Below, one piece after another: positions 44,656-53,668 of a stretch of 64,000 bases of DNA (position 1 is its first letter; every line of letters begins with the position of its first letter). This DNA is from Planctomycetota bacterium (lineage in GTDB: Bacteria; Planctomycetota; MHYJ01; JACQXL01): NCBI GenBank assembly GCA_016235865.1, contig JACRIK010000003.1, forward strand, positions 434,001 through 498,000, given 5' to 3'. The notes under the pieces were generated by a model that ran no database searches, was not told the DNA's origin, and saw nothing but the letters and a program-made list of their open reading frames with translations. Both the position numbers and the translations under genes were made by a program.

Positions 44656-47181
44656 ATGTACGACTTTAAGACCATCGAATCCAAGTGGCGGAAATACTGG
44701 GAATCCCAGGGCGCCTATAAAACACCGGCCGGCCCTGACCCGGCCCGGAAATTCTATCTATTGGAGATGTTCGCCTATCCGTCCGGCGACCTGCACATCG
44801 GCCACTTCCGCAACTACACGGTCGGCGACGCCTACTGGCGCTACAAGAAGATGGCCGGCGCGGAAATCATGCATCCCTTTGGCTGGGATGCCTTTGGATT
44901 GCCGGCCGAGGAAGCGGCCATCAAGCAAAAACTCCACCCGCGCGACTGGACCGGCAAGAACATCGCTACTTCGCGCCAGACCCTCAAAGATTTAGGCATC
45001 AGTTACGACTGGGACCGCGAGGTTATCACCTATACGCCTGAATACTACAGATGGACCCAGTGGGTCTTTCTGCAGCTCTACAAAAAGGGACTGGCCTACC
45101 AGGCCGAGTCGGCCGTCAACTGGTGCCCGGCCTGCAAGACCGTCCTGGCCAATGAGCAGGTGTCAAGTGAAGGCGTCTGCTGGCGCTGTCAATCGACTGT
45201 TGCCAAGCGCAATCTCAAGCAGTGGTTCTTTAGGATTACCGACTACGCCCAGAAACTACTGGACGGACTGGATAAGCTCGAGCGCTGGCCCGAGAACATC
45301 AAGGCCATGCAAAGATACTGGATTGGCCGGAGCGAAGGCACGGAAATCCAATTCCGCATTCCGCAGTCCGAACTCCGAATTCCCGTGTTCACCACCCGGC
45401 CGGACACGATTTACGGCGTGACCTTTATGGCCATTGCCCCGGAGCATCCGCTGGTTAAGGAACTGACCACCCCGGCCCAGAAAAAGGCGGTTGATGAATA
45501 CATTGCCAAGGCATCGGCCAAATCCGAGATAGACCGGGCCGCGGTGGGCGAAAAGGACGGCGTCTTCACCGGCAGTTTTGCAACCAATCCGCTTTCCGGC
45601 GAGCAGGTCCAGCTCTGGGTGGCTGATTACGTGCTGCTCCATTACGGCACCGGCGTGGTCATGGGTGTCCCGGCCCACGACCAGCGCGACTTCCTGTTCG
45701 CTAAAAAATACGGCATTCCAATTAAGATTGTTATTACTCCGCACTCCGCACTCCACACTCCGAACTCTGAGGGTGAACTAACCGCCGCCTTTACCGAACC
45801 CGGCATCATGGTCAATAGTGCCCAATTCAACGGACTGCCTTCTGAGGACGGCATCAGCAAGATAAGTCAGCACATAGAAAAACAGAAACTGGGCAGCCGC
45901 AAGATATATTTCCGGCTCAAGGACTGGCTGCTCTCGCGCCAGCGCTATTGGGGCGCGCCGATTCCCATGATTCACTGCCCTAAATGCGGGCCCCAGCCTG
46001 TGCCGGAGTCCGATTTACCCGTGCTCCTGCCAGAGGTTAAGGACTATATCCCCAAGGGACGCTCGCCCCTGGCTGACGTGCCCGAGTTTATGAACGCCAA
46101 ATGCCCCAAGTGCAAAGGCCCGGCCCAGCGCGACCCGGACACCATGGACACCTTTGTCTGCTCATCCTGGTATCACCTGCGCTATGCCGACCCGCGCAAT
46201 ACCAAAGAACCGTTCACCAAGGAAGCGGTCAATAAATGGCTGCCGGTTGATCTGTATATCGGCGGGGCTGAACACGCCTGCGGGCATCTGATATATTTCC
46301 GGTTCATCACCAAGGTCCTGCATGATCTGGGCTATCTCAAGATTGACGAGCCGGTCAAACGGCTCTTTAACCACGGCATGGTCCTGGACGCCCAAGGTGA
46401 GGTCATGTCCAAATCCAAGGGCAACGCCGTCTCGCCCCGGGAAATCATCGAGGACTTCGGTGTGGACGCCGGCCGGCTGGCCATGTTCTTTGCCGCGCCG
46501 TCTGAAGCCGAGATACTCTGGAGCAAGAACGGCCTGATCGGCGCCCAGCGGTTCCTGAACCGGGTCCATCAGCTCGTCCTGGAGGTTGTCCAGTTCCCGG
46601 TGGACGATACCCGGGGCACCAAAAAGATGGTGGCTATGGCCGAGATGGACGAATTCTATGCTTGGGTACACCGGACGATTAAGCAGGTTACCGAAGACAT
46701 TGAGGCGCTGCATTATAATACCGCCCTGAGCGCCATAATGGAGCTGGTCAATCACCTCTATGAAGTCAAGGCATTGCTGAAACACCCGACCCGGGCCGCG
46801 GACTATGCGGCATTCAAAGGCCTGCTCCGTAAGGCAGTTGAGTCCGTGGTTATGCTCCTGTCGCCGCTGGCCCCGCATCTGGCTGAGGAAATGTGGTCGG
46901 TATTAGGCAAGAAAACCGGTATTCTAGCCGAACCCTGGCCCCAGTATAATCCGGCGGCGCTGAAACTGAAGCAGGTGGAATTGGCCATCCAGATAAACGG
47001 TAAGGTCCGGGCGCGCATCACCGTGGCCACCGACTCGGCCGAGGACGAGATAAAGAAGGTTGCCCTGGCCGACCCCAAGGTCAAAGAAATACTCCAGGGT
47101 CAAGAACCCAAAAAGGTCATCGTCATCCCCGGTCGGCTGGTAAATATAGTTTACACTGAGCGTAGCGAACGTGTCAGCTAA
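44656..47181 (+). CDS. leuS: Leucyl-tRNA synthetase
   Basis: 841 residues from the ATG at 44656, with AGGA 8 nt upstream; a start at 44632 lies in a repeat. The HIGH-type motif is PSGDLHIGHFRNY and the KMSKS motif is VMSKSKGNAV. The CP1 editing domain lies about 225-420, with zinc-like Cys pairs. Two segments look repeat-encoded: about residues 232-242 (FRIPQSELRIP) and 361-371 (TPHSALHTPNS), both near the edges of editing-domain elements. The last residues (TERSERVS) come from a GAGCGTAGCGAACG repeat. Function is expected to be intact. Confidence 0.96.
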   Translation: MYDFKTIESKWRKYWESQGAYKTPAGPDPARKFYLLEMFAYPSGDLHIGHFRNYTVGDAYWRYKKMAGAEIMHPFGWDAFGLPAEEAAIKQKLHPRDWTGKNIATSRQTLKDLGISYDWDREVITYTPEYYRWTQWVFLQLYKKGLAYQAESAVNWCPACKTVLANEQVSSEGVCWRCQSTVAKRNLKQWFFRITDYAQKLLDGLDKLERWPENIKAMQRYWIGRSEGTEIQFRIPQSELRIPVFTTRPDTIYGVTFMAIAPEHPLVKELTTPAQKKAVDEYIAKASAKSEIDRAAVGEKDGVFTGSFATNPLSGEQVQLWVADYVLLHYGTGVVMGVPAHDQRDFLFAKKYGIPIKIVITPHSALHTPNSEGELTAAFTEPGIMVNSAQFNGLPSEDGISKISQHIEKQKLGSRKIYFRLKDWLLSRQRYWGAPIPMIHCPKCGPQPVPESDLPVLLPEVKDYIPKGRSPLADVPEFMNAKCPKCKGPAQRDPDTMDTFVCSSWYHLRYADPRNTKEPFTKEAVNKWLPVDLYIGGAEHACGHLIYFRFITKVLHDLGYLKIDEPVKRLFNHGMVLDAQGEVMSKSKGNAVSPREIIEDFGVDAGRLAMFFAAPSEAEILWSKNGLIGAQRFLNRVHQLVLEVVQFPVDDTRGTKKMVAMAEMDEFYAWVHRTIKQVTEDIEALHYNTALSAIMELVNHLYEVKALLKHPTRAADYAAFKGLLRKAVESVVMLLSPLAPHLAEEMWSVLGKKTGILAEPWPQYNPAALKLKQVELAIQINGKVRARITVATDSAEDEIKKVALADPKVKEILQGQEPKKVIVIPGRLVNIVYTERSERVS
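45351..45383. repeat. TTCCGCA-type repeat inside leuS (copy 1)
   Basis: ATTCCGCATTCCGCAGTCCG with decaying copies to ACTCCGAATTCC; encodes FRIPQSELRIP in frame. Confidence 0.7.
45736..45770. repeat. TTCCGCA-type repeat inside leuS (copy 2)
   Basis: ACTCCGCACTCCGCACTCC and following CACTCCGAACTC; a 7-bp period; encodes TPHSALHTPNS in frame. Confidence 0.7.
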
Positions 47182-47323
47182 AAACCATTCTATCCGCTCT
47201 TATTCGCTGGACGCGGTTCCTTCGGATTCGTGTGATTCGTTCTTATTCGTGTCATTCGTGTTTCATCTTTCTTGCATCCCAGCCCGGGTTTTGGTATCGT
47301 GCCATTAGCAAGGAGGAACATAT

Positions 47324-48280
47324 ATGAAAAGGATATTTCCGGTCGCTATCATCGGTCTTGCGCTGGTCGTTATCGGTCTGTATTATGACTTCCAGCTCGA
47401 GTTCCGGGAACAGTCCGCCGGAAGTTTGCAGGACATCCTCACCCAACACCGCGGCCAGGTCCTGGTATTGTTGCTGGGCCGGGACGGCTGTCCGGGCACG
47501 GCCGCGGCCACAAAGGTCCTGGACGAATACGTTGCCACGCCATCAAAGGAAATTGATGTCATCCGCTTAGACGTGCCTCTGCCGGCAGAGGAGTTGAAAC
47601 TGTCCGGCAAATGGAGCCACAGATTTCACAGATTACTGGACCAGGACCGCCGGGTGGCCGATGAACTGGAATTCTTCTACTACCCGACGCTCTATGTCTT
47701 TGACCGCGAGGGGGAGAAACGCTTTGCCGGCGGATGCGACAAGGACAAGATTGGCTTGATGGTCAAGGAAATCCTGGCTGAACAGCCCGGGGAGAAAAAG
47801 AAGATTTATACCCTACCCCAGCCGGCCATCGGACAGGACGCTCCGGTATTCTTCGCGCGTCTGTTGACCGGTGAGTCGGTTAACCTGGAATGGTTAACCG
47901 GGCCAAAAGGGCTGTTGATATTCTTCTCGCGCACCTCCTGCCCGTTTTCTATGGAACAACTGCCCCTGGCCAAGACCCTGGTCGGGCAGATAGCCGGCAA
48001 TGGCGTCAAGGTGGTTATCGTCAATCAGGAGGAAAGCGCGGACAAGATTACTCCCATATACCAAAAGCACTGCGCCGAATTGCCCATCATCTGGGACAAG
48101 GACGGCGCCATCTGCCAGGCATTTGGCGTGGATGCCGTGCCCTTCTTCTTCCTGCTCAATCAGGACGGTAAAATAGTCCAGCGCCGGTCATTCACCTATG
48201 ACGCGGCCCTGAACGCGGTCGAGGTCATGCTGGGCATCAGCGCGGAAAAGAGCCGTTTGAAAACCAAATCCGCCGGCTGA
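47324..48280 (+). CDS. Exported tandem thioredoxin-fold/redoxin protein
   Basis: 318 residues. A signal anchor (about 4-20) is followed by a first thioredoxin-like domain (about 40-155) whose active-site region reads GRDGCPGT, then an AhpC/TSA-redoxin domain (about 165-308) with SRTSCPFS. Only one Cys is visible in each site. An extracytoplasmic redox or electron-transfer role is inferred. The segment WSHRFHRLL (about 98-106) is encoded by CCACAGATTTCACAGATTA, a dispersed repeat. AAGGAGGAA precedes the ATG. Confidence 0.82.
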   Translation: MKRIFPVAIIGLALVVIGLYYDFQLEFREQSAGSLQDILTQHRGQVLVLLLGRDGCPGTAAATKVLDEYVATPSKEIDVIRLDVPLPAEELKLSGKWSHRFHRLLDQDRRVADELEFFYYPTLYVFDREGEKRFAGGCDKDKIGLMVKEILAEQPGEKKKIYTLPQPAIGQDAPVFFARLLTGESVNLEWLTGPKGLLIFFSRTSCPFSMEQLPLAKTLVGQIAGNGVKVVIVNQEESADKITPIYQKHCAELPIIWDKDGAICQAFGVDAVPFFFLLNQDGKIVQRRSFTYDAALNAVEVMLGISAEKSRLKTKSAG

Positions 48281-48357
48281 CGGTAGGCTGTTAATAGGGA
48301 GTCCGGCGGATTCCCTGTATGATAATGCCTGAAAATTGAGAGTGACCGGAGGCGGTT

Positions 48358-49290
48358 ATGAAAAACGTAATCATAGAAGCTTCTATCGAAACCCTCAAGA
48401 AACAAATCCGCCTTAAGCCCAACCACGCCCAGTATCATTTTGACCTGGGATGTCTTTATAACGAAGCCGGCCAATACCAGGAGGCGATAAAGTGTTTTAC
48501 CCGGACCATCCAGCTTCACCCTGATTGGACAGCATGCCACCTGAATCTGGGCGTGATATACCGGAAATTAGGCGACCATCAGAAAGAAATTGAAAGTTTT
48601 AAAGAGGCGGTCCGGTTGATGCCCCGGGAGGAGGAAGCTCACAGAGGACTGGGCAACGCTTACCGGGACGCGGGCGAATACCAAAAGGCCATAGACAGCT
48701 ATGAACGGGCCGCGCTGCTCAAGCCCAATAGCGCCTATATCTATGACGGCCTGGGCCGGTGCTATTTCGAAATCCGCGACTATCACAAAGCGGCCGAATC
48801 TTACCGGGAATTCATCCGCCTTGAACCCGGTCACGCCGGAGCATCTTACGCCCTGGGCTGTGTTTATGACATAGCCGGTGACAAGACCAAAGCCGCGGAA
48901 AATTACCGGGAGGCGATACGGCTTGACCCTGGTGAGGTAAACGCGCATTACAACCTGGGGCTGATTCTGAGTCATCTGGAACAATACCCGGAAGCGCTGG
49001 AGCAATTCGAGCGGGCGCTCCGGCTCGACCCGGGCCGGGCTGCGGCGCACAATTGCCTGGGGCACACACATCTGCAAATGGACGAGCTGGAAGAAGCCAT
49101 AGAATGCTTCGAAGCGGCGATTTGCCTGGACCCGAACCTGACCAGCGCGCATTACAATCTGGGCGTGGCGTATGAAGACATGGATGAACTAGACAAAGCC
49201 ATTGCCTGTTACAAAGAAGCGCTCCGGATTGACCCTAATTATGAATACGCGCGGGCCGGTCTTAATAAACTCGAGAAACCCCCGGCTTGA
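48358..49290 (+). CDS. Tetratricopeptide-repeat protein
   Basis: 310 residues consisting almost wholly of about eight TPR units (34-residue period; for example YQEAIKCFTRTIQLHPDW and YPEALEQFERALRLDPG). There is no signal peptide, membrane segment or catalytic motif, so it is a cytoplasmic scaffold. It converges with the Ser/Thr kinase gene (the stops are adjacent), which also carries TPRs. The partner is unknown. Confidence 0.9.
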   Translation: MKNVIIEASIETLKKQIRLKPNHAQYHFDLGCLYNEAGQYQEAIKCFTRTIQLHPDWTACHLNLGVIYRKLGDHQKEIESFKEAVRLMPREEEAHRGLGNAYRDAGEYQKAIDSYERAALLKPNSAYIYDGLGRCYFEIRDYHKAAESYREFIRLEPGHAGASYALGCVYDIAGDKTKAAENYREAIRLDPGEVNAHYNLGLILSHLEQYPEALEQFERALRLDPGRAAAHNCLGHTHLQMDELEEAIECFEAAICLDPNLTSAHYNLGVAYEDMDELDKAIACYKEALRIDPNYEYARAGLNKLEKPPA

Positions 49291-50853
49291 TTATCTCTCC
49301 GTGTTTATCTGCTCGATCTGCTTGCGTTCTTTATCCGAAAGGGTTAGTTTATCCGGCGGGAGTTTGGCCAACGTGTCCTTGGCTTGTTTATAAAATGGCT
49401 GGGCGGTTCCATGATTTCCGATTGCCTCATAAGTAAGAGCAAGGTTATACAGATTTATTACTAACGCTTCTGAAATCTTTCCCGCCTTCTCATTTATGGT
49501 TATTGCTTCCTGGTAAAGAGTTATTGCCTTGTAATACTCCTTGAGCAAATAAAGTATCCCGGCCAGATTATTGCGAATAATGGCCTCTTCGTTATAGCCC
49601 TGTATAACGAGAGATAATGCCTGCGTGTAATAATCCTTTGACGCTGGATAATCGCCGGCTTCTAACCGCTCCTGTGCCAGATGATATAAACTCATGATGT
49701 ATTGCCTTGAAGGTGAGCCGTATATTTTCTTGTCTAATTCCAATGATTCGGCGTAATGGATGCTCGCCTCCCGGTAATTCTTGAGTTTAATGAATATCCC
49801 GGCCAGTATATCAATCGCATCCGGAGTGCGTGAGTTATGTTCGCCGAACCGCTTCTTTACTGCCTTAACATATTCTGTACCTACTTTTAGTGCTGATTCG
49901 TAATCGCCTTGTTTTAACAATGCGTCTAATTGCGGCTTTAATGTCTCTATAGTAACGCCGGGAGTATCCTGCCCGCGCATCTCGGGCTTGGGCGGATAAC
50001 GTTGGATGTCCAATTTCTGGAAGATGGGGCTATTGCTAACTGAAGAACGTAAGGACGGAGAAACTGAAGGACTACTTCCTGCGTTAATCGTTGGTTCTTC
50101 AGTTCTTCCGTTTTTTAGTCCTTTAGTTGGCGTCAACGCCTTGATAAATTCCTCCGCTGTCTGGAATCTGTCCTTCGGCTCTGGCGCCATTGCCTTACTA
50201 CAGATCTCATTCGCCGCATCGCCGGTAAACGGCGGTTGTTCGCCGGTCAACAGTTCCCTTAATACCACGCCGGTTGAATATATATCGCATCTATGGTCGT
50301 ATGGCTTACCGTCCAGGACCTCCGGCGCCATATAGTCCCGCGTGCCGGCAATGGTGGTCAGTTGCGTCACATAGCGCTGGGATTTAACCAGTCCGTAATC
50401 ACCTATCTTGACCTGATTGCCCTTAAGGAATATATTTTCCGGCTTGATGTCGCGATGCGCGCCGACCTTCTTATGCAACTCAGCCAGCCCTTCCAAAACC
50501 TGTCTGATAATCTCAAGTGCAATCTTGGGATCGGGCTTAATCTGAATCGTATCGCGTAAATCCTTGCCCCAGCATTCCATCACATAATAAACCCCGATAT
50601 CGTCATCCTCGCCCACCTCAAGGATTTTTATTAGGTTGGAATGGTTTATCACGTGGATGCTTTGAGCCGCCTTTATTTCAGCGGCTGATTCCTCAATAAT
50701 ATCCCGTTCAAAGAGTTTGATGACCACCGGCTTGCGGTCCTCTTTGCGGTTGGTCTTCCAGCACAAGACATTCTCGTGATTGGTGCGGAATACCTTACTG
50801 GGCTTGGAATAGCCGGGTATCTTCTTCCAGATTCGTTGCGGTATTTCTAACAT
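49291..50853 (-). CDS. Ser/Thr protein kinase with TPR domain, no clear P-loop
   Basis: 520 residues, no membrane helix. The kinase domain (about 15-240) has VIK with Lys46, AHRDIKPEN (132-140), DYG (152-154, in place of DFG) and APE (176-178). The Gly-rich GxGxxG loop is not recognisable at residues 13-35. The C-terminal half (about 305-500) is TPR repeats of the kinesin-light-chain type. The linker (about 246-276, Ser/Pro-rich) is encoded by a GAACGTAAGGACGGAG-type repeat found elsewhere. It probably acts upstream of the sigma-like gene in the same strand cluster. Confidence 0.9.
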   Translation of the reverse strand: MLEIPQRIWKKIPGYSKPSKVFRTNHENVLCWKTNRKEDRKPVVIKLFERDIIEESAAEIKAAQSIHVINHSNLIKILEVGEDDDIGVYYVMECWGKDLRDTIQIKPDPKIALEIIRQVLEGLAELHKKVGAHRDIKPENIFLKGNQVKIGDYGLVKSQRYVTQLTTIAGTRDYMAPEVLDGKPYDHRCDIYSTGVVLRELLTGEQPPFTGDAANEICSKAMAPEPKDRFQTAEEFIKALTPTKGLKNGRTEEPTINAGSSPSVSPSLRSSVSNSPIFQKLDIQRYPPKPEMRGQDTPGVTIETLKPQLDALLKQGDYESALKVGTEYVKAVKKRFGEHNSRTPDAIDILAGIFIKLKNYREASIHYAESLELDKKIYGSPSRQYIMSLYHLAQERLEAGDYPASKDYYTQALSLVIQGYNEEAIIRNNLAGILYLLKEYYKAITLYQEAITINEKAGKISEALVINLYNLALTYEAIGNHGTAQPFYKQAKDTLAKLPPDKLTLSDKERKQIEQINTER

Positions 50854-50882
50854 AAAATTACTTTGTACACGGATTTAGCAGA

Positions 50883-51386
50883 TTAAACTGATTCGGACTC
50901 ATTCCCAGTCAATTTGCTTAGGCATTTCTGTGCCATTTTATTATCAGGTTTAATTTCAAGCGCTTTGGTAAAATCTGTCAGTGCCAAATTAAGGTCACCT
51001 TTTAACCAATAATCGACACCCCTTCTAAGATATGCCATATCAATATCTGTGGGGTTTAACTCTATTTCTTTCGTATGATCAATAATTGCTTTGGCATAAT
51101 CCTTTTTATTGTAATAAGCATTCCCTCTGTTGCAATATGCATCTACACAATTCGGGTCAAGTTTAATGGCTTTTGTCCATTTAGAGATTGCCGCATTATA
51201 CTCTTTTTTCTCGTGATTATAGCCACCCCTGGTAATAAATGCGTTAACAAGGGCTTTTCTTATTCGTAAGTCTTTTGGCTTTGATGACTTCACAAACCTT
51301 TGATAAAGATAATCAACTTCTTTATCCGTAAGGCGTGTTAATTCACTGATATGTTTTCTGTCGGACTTATTATTCTTTTTAGTCAT
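50883..51386 (-). CDS. Small TPR protein
   Basis: 167 residues. A charged N-terminus (MTKKNNKSDRKHI) is followed by about three TPR units (AAISKWTKAIKLDPNCVDAY, AKAIIDHTKEIELNPTD and so on). The base composition looks more A+T-rich than the neighbouring genes. It sits 29 bp upstream of the kinase gene on the same strand, so the two may be co-transcribed. The function is unknown. Confidence 0.85.
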   Translation of the reverse strand: MTKKNNKSDRKHISELTRLTDKEVDYLYQRFVKSSKPKDLRIRKALVNAFITRGGYNHEKKEYNAAISKWTKAIKLDPNCVDAYCNRGNAYYNKKDYAKAIIDHTKEIELNPTDIDMAYLRRGVDYWLKGDLNLALTDFTKALEIKPDNKMAQKCLSKLTGNESESV

Positions 51387-51498
51387 AAAACTTTCGTATC
51401 TTTACGGTTAAATTATTCGTGTAATTCGTCTTTATTCGTCCCATTCGTGTTCCTCTTATCTGTGAACTCAGCAGAGACCGCGATAGCGAAATCTGTGG

Positions 51499-52209
51499 CT
51501 ACTTCTTCTTCGTCGTCCATTCGTGGAGTTTCCGCTTCAGTCCCCTGTCAAAGGATAAATCATTGTCCACATATTTGCCGTTCCGAATTAGTTCACGGAA
51601 TATGTGCTTGAGCATCTTGGCGGCCCGTTCGTATATCTTCCGAACCGACGCCTCTGAGGTTACGGACAACGTATAGGTGCGCTTTAATTCGTCGTAAATC
51701 TTGGTATAGGACGCCTTGTCAAAATGACGCCGGACCAGGACCTCGTATTTGACCTCGTCCTCGGCCTTGAGTTTTCTCAGCGCCTCGTTGACGAATTCCT
51801 TGGCGATTTCGTGGCGGAAGTTGATTTCAAAGCCCTGCTGGGACTGCTTGTTTTCAAAATATTCCAGCACGGCTTTTTGCTCCTTCTTGGCCGCGGATAA
51901 TAGTTTGCTTAAAGCCGGCAGGACTATCTTCTTGGTCAGGAACGAACGGAAATGGTATTGCGGGTCGTATTCATTAATCCTGATAAGCGCATCCTTGATG
52001 CAGTCATCCACGAATTCCCTTAAGGACAGCCCACCCAGCCATTTCTTGCCCAGGAGTAGTTCCAGCGGGTAAAACAGGGCATTGGAATACTTGAGCATGA
52101 CATAATCCAGGTGACGCTGTTTGAGCCGGCCTTCTTTGGCCGCCTTGATGACGGATTGCTTGCGTGGCGTGGTCTTGGTCCCGACCCTGATAAACCATCT
52201 TCGCTTCAT
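51499..52209 (-). CDS. Divergent RNA polymerase sigma-like protein
   Basis: 236 residues. The organisation suggests a sigma-70-family protein. A region-2-like segment (about 60-100, LREFVDDCIKDALIRINEYDP followed by FRSFLTKKIV) and a region-4-like helix-turn-helix (about 165-210, YTKIYDELKRTYTLSVTSEASVRKIYERAAK) are present. Planctomycetes have many such factors beside Ser/Thr kinases, and here the kinase lies about 650 bp downstream. Assignment rests on pattern, not strong motifs. Confidence 0.65.
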   Translation of the reverse strand: MKRRWFIRVGTKTTPRKQSVIKAAKEGRLKQRHLDYVMLKYSNALFYPLELLLGKKWLGGLSLREFVDDCIKDALIRINEYDPQYHFRSFLTKKIVLPALSKLLSAAKKEQKAVLEYFENKQSQQGFEINFRHEIAKEFVNEALRKLKAEDEVKYEVLVRRHFDKASYTKIYDELKRTYTLSVTSEASVRKIYERAAKMLKHIFRELIRNGKYVDNDLSFDRGLKRKLHEWTTKKK

Positions 52210-52219
52210 ATAAAACCTC

Positions 52220-52621
52220 CTATCTTGAAAGTTCTAATTTAGCGGGAGTTCCCCACCTGTAAGGGTGGGGGTGAGAGCAAGGACTCGCTTTTGCGAGTCG
52301 GGCTCTGCCCGAAGCCAATGATACCCCCGCTGTAAGGCGGGGGAGATTCATTTTATGCAGGCGAGAACGAATCGCGCCTGGCTTACGCTGGAATATCTCA
52401 GCCAAAGCGTTAACGCTTTTTCCCGCACGGTATTGTTTCTTTAATTGTTCATCCGCTTCCTTGGTCCATTTAGCGTATGCCTTGAGATATTTATTGCGTA
52501 TTTGCGCCACGCTATACTTCTTAGGTGGCTCTTCTTTCCGGACCGGGTCCGGAGCCCTTTTCGGCCTGCTTAAATCAGTGGCCAGCATATCCTCAAGGTC
52601 AAGCAGGAGCCTTCTTTTCAT
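52220..52621 (-). CDS. Small SANT/Myb-like helix-turn-helix protein
   Basis: 133 residues. The central segment KWTKEADEQLKKQYRAGKSV followed by NALAEIFQRKPGAIRSRLHKM is a Myb/SANT-like DNA-binding motif, as found near the ends of helicases and in small regulators. The C-terminal 35 residues (after about 98) are encoded by a row of hairpins (52246-52348) and are probably not conserved. It lies 10 bp upstream of the sigma-like gene, so it is likely co-transcribed and regulatory. Confidence 0.75.
   Translation of the reverse strand: MKRRLLLDLEDMLATDLSRPKRAPDPVRKEEPPKKYSVAQIRNKYLKAYAKWTKEADEQLKKQYRAGKSVNALAEIFQRKPGAIRSRLHKMNLPRLTAGVSLASGRARLAKASPCSHPHPYRWGTPAKLELSR
52243..52349. repeat. Cluster of four hairpins at the 3' end of the HTH gene
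   Basis: Four stems in about 105 bp: CCCCACC-TGTAA-GGGTGGGG (about 52246-52266), GACTCGCTTTTGCGAGTC (about 52282-52299), GGGCTCTGCCC (about 52300-52310), and ACCCCCGC-TGTAA-GGCGGGGG (about 52323-52346). The outer two share the TGTAA loop, suggesting one repeat family. Confidence 0.65.
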
Positions 52622-52634
52622 AATTATATGTTCT

Positions 52635-53201
52635 TTATAGCATACTCTTGACTAGCCGTATAGCCAAAAATAAACTATATGCGGACAGAATAAGAAGAAT
52701 GCCCAAAACACTTATCCCTAAAGAATATTGAATTATTAACGGCGTCAAAGCCAATGAAAGCAGAGTAATCCCAACTAGTATTAAAGTAAATATAACAAAA
52801 CTAATAATCTTTCCCTTAATATTCTTTTCATCTGTAAAAGAATTTTCTATACAAGGAATTACTTTTTGCATGGCGGTAATCCATCCTCCACCTGTATTTT
52901 TTGACATAACATCCTTTGCAGAATCAACGATTTGCTGAGGAGTGTAAGTGCAAACAGTTTTATTAACATAAAATCCAAGAGCTTCTCTCATAGAATCTGT
53001 TAATCGTTCTCTTTCATTTGAAATATATTGTAACTTAAATATTCCAACCATCCCTAATAAAGACACTAACGCAATAAATCCTTGGGCAATTGTGCTTGAT
53101 AGCCAAAAAAGATGGTTATCATTCACTGTCATCAATTGCGGGTAAAACCTATTTAACGCCACTGTCAACAATATTAATAACCCAATAATAAAATATTTCA
53201 T
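52635..53201 (-). CDS. Four-helix membrane protein of unknown function
   Basis: 188 residues. Predicted membrane segments lie at about 3-18, 32-58, 130-150 and 155-185, with a soluble domain between (about 60-125) containing REALGFYVNKTVCTYTPQQI. I do not recognise the family. The gene is A+T-rich compared with the flanking housekeeping genes and lies next to defence-type genes, which hints at acquisition. It ends 13 bp before the HTH gene on the same strand. Confidence 0.75.
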   Translation of the reverse strand: MKYFIIGLLILLTVALNRFYPQLMTVNDNHLFWLSSTIAQGFIALVSLLGMVGIFKLQYISNERERLTDSMREALGFYVNKTVCTYTPQQIVDSAKDVMSKNTGGGWITAMQKVIPCIENSFTDEKNIKGKIISFVIFTLILVGITLLSLALTPLIIQYSLGISVLGILLILSAYSLFLAIRLVKSML

Positions 53202-53298
53202 TTAGACCTCTTTCTATACGACTTACGTACAAAAGCTACCCAGCTCAGTTGTCGGAGTTATCAATCAACGTTTCAGAAATTCAGCGTAAACCGACCAA

Positions 53299-53626
53299 AC
53301 TGCCCGAATGAGCCGTTCAGCCCTACGGAGACAATCATTCAGGCCTGTGGTCTCAATCCTCAAGACCTGCGGAGACAGCCGTTCAGGCCTGCGGAGATAG
53401 TCATTCATACCTGCGGTCTTGGCCGTTAAGGCCTCCGGAGACAGCCCTTAAAGGGCGCGGAGCCAGTCCTTAATGCCTGCGGAGACGGCGTTTAATACCT
53501 GCGCCGAGAACCGTCCAGACCGCACCTGTCAGCCCTTAACACCCCCGTTCTGAACCGTTCAAACCTGCGGAACCAGGGGTATCTGGGGATGGGGGATACC
53601 CCCTGGCCCAGACCGGGATACCCCCG
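53299..53626. repeat. 22-bp-phased degenerate tandem array 3
   Basis: Exact 22-bp steps are seen at 53322, 53344, 53366, 53388, 53410, 53432, 53454, 53476, 53498, 53520, 53542 and 53564. Units mostly begin CCTGCGGAGACAG or CCTGTGGTCT. The array then passes into GGGATACCCCC copies at 53593 and 53615, again 22 bp apart. The unit head CCTGCGGAG is shared with array 1, and the GGGATACCCC palindrome with array 2. The whole 467-bp gap (53202-53668) has no gene. Confidence 0.9.
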
Positions 53627-53668
53627 TATCCGGGTAAATGAGGTAAAAACGAGGGTTGCAACCCCTCT

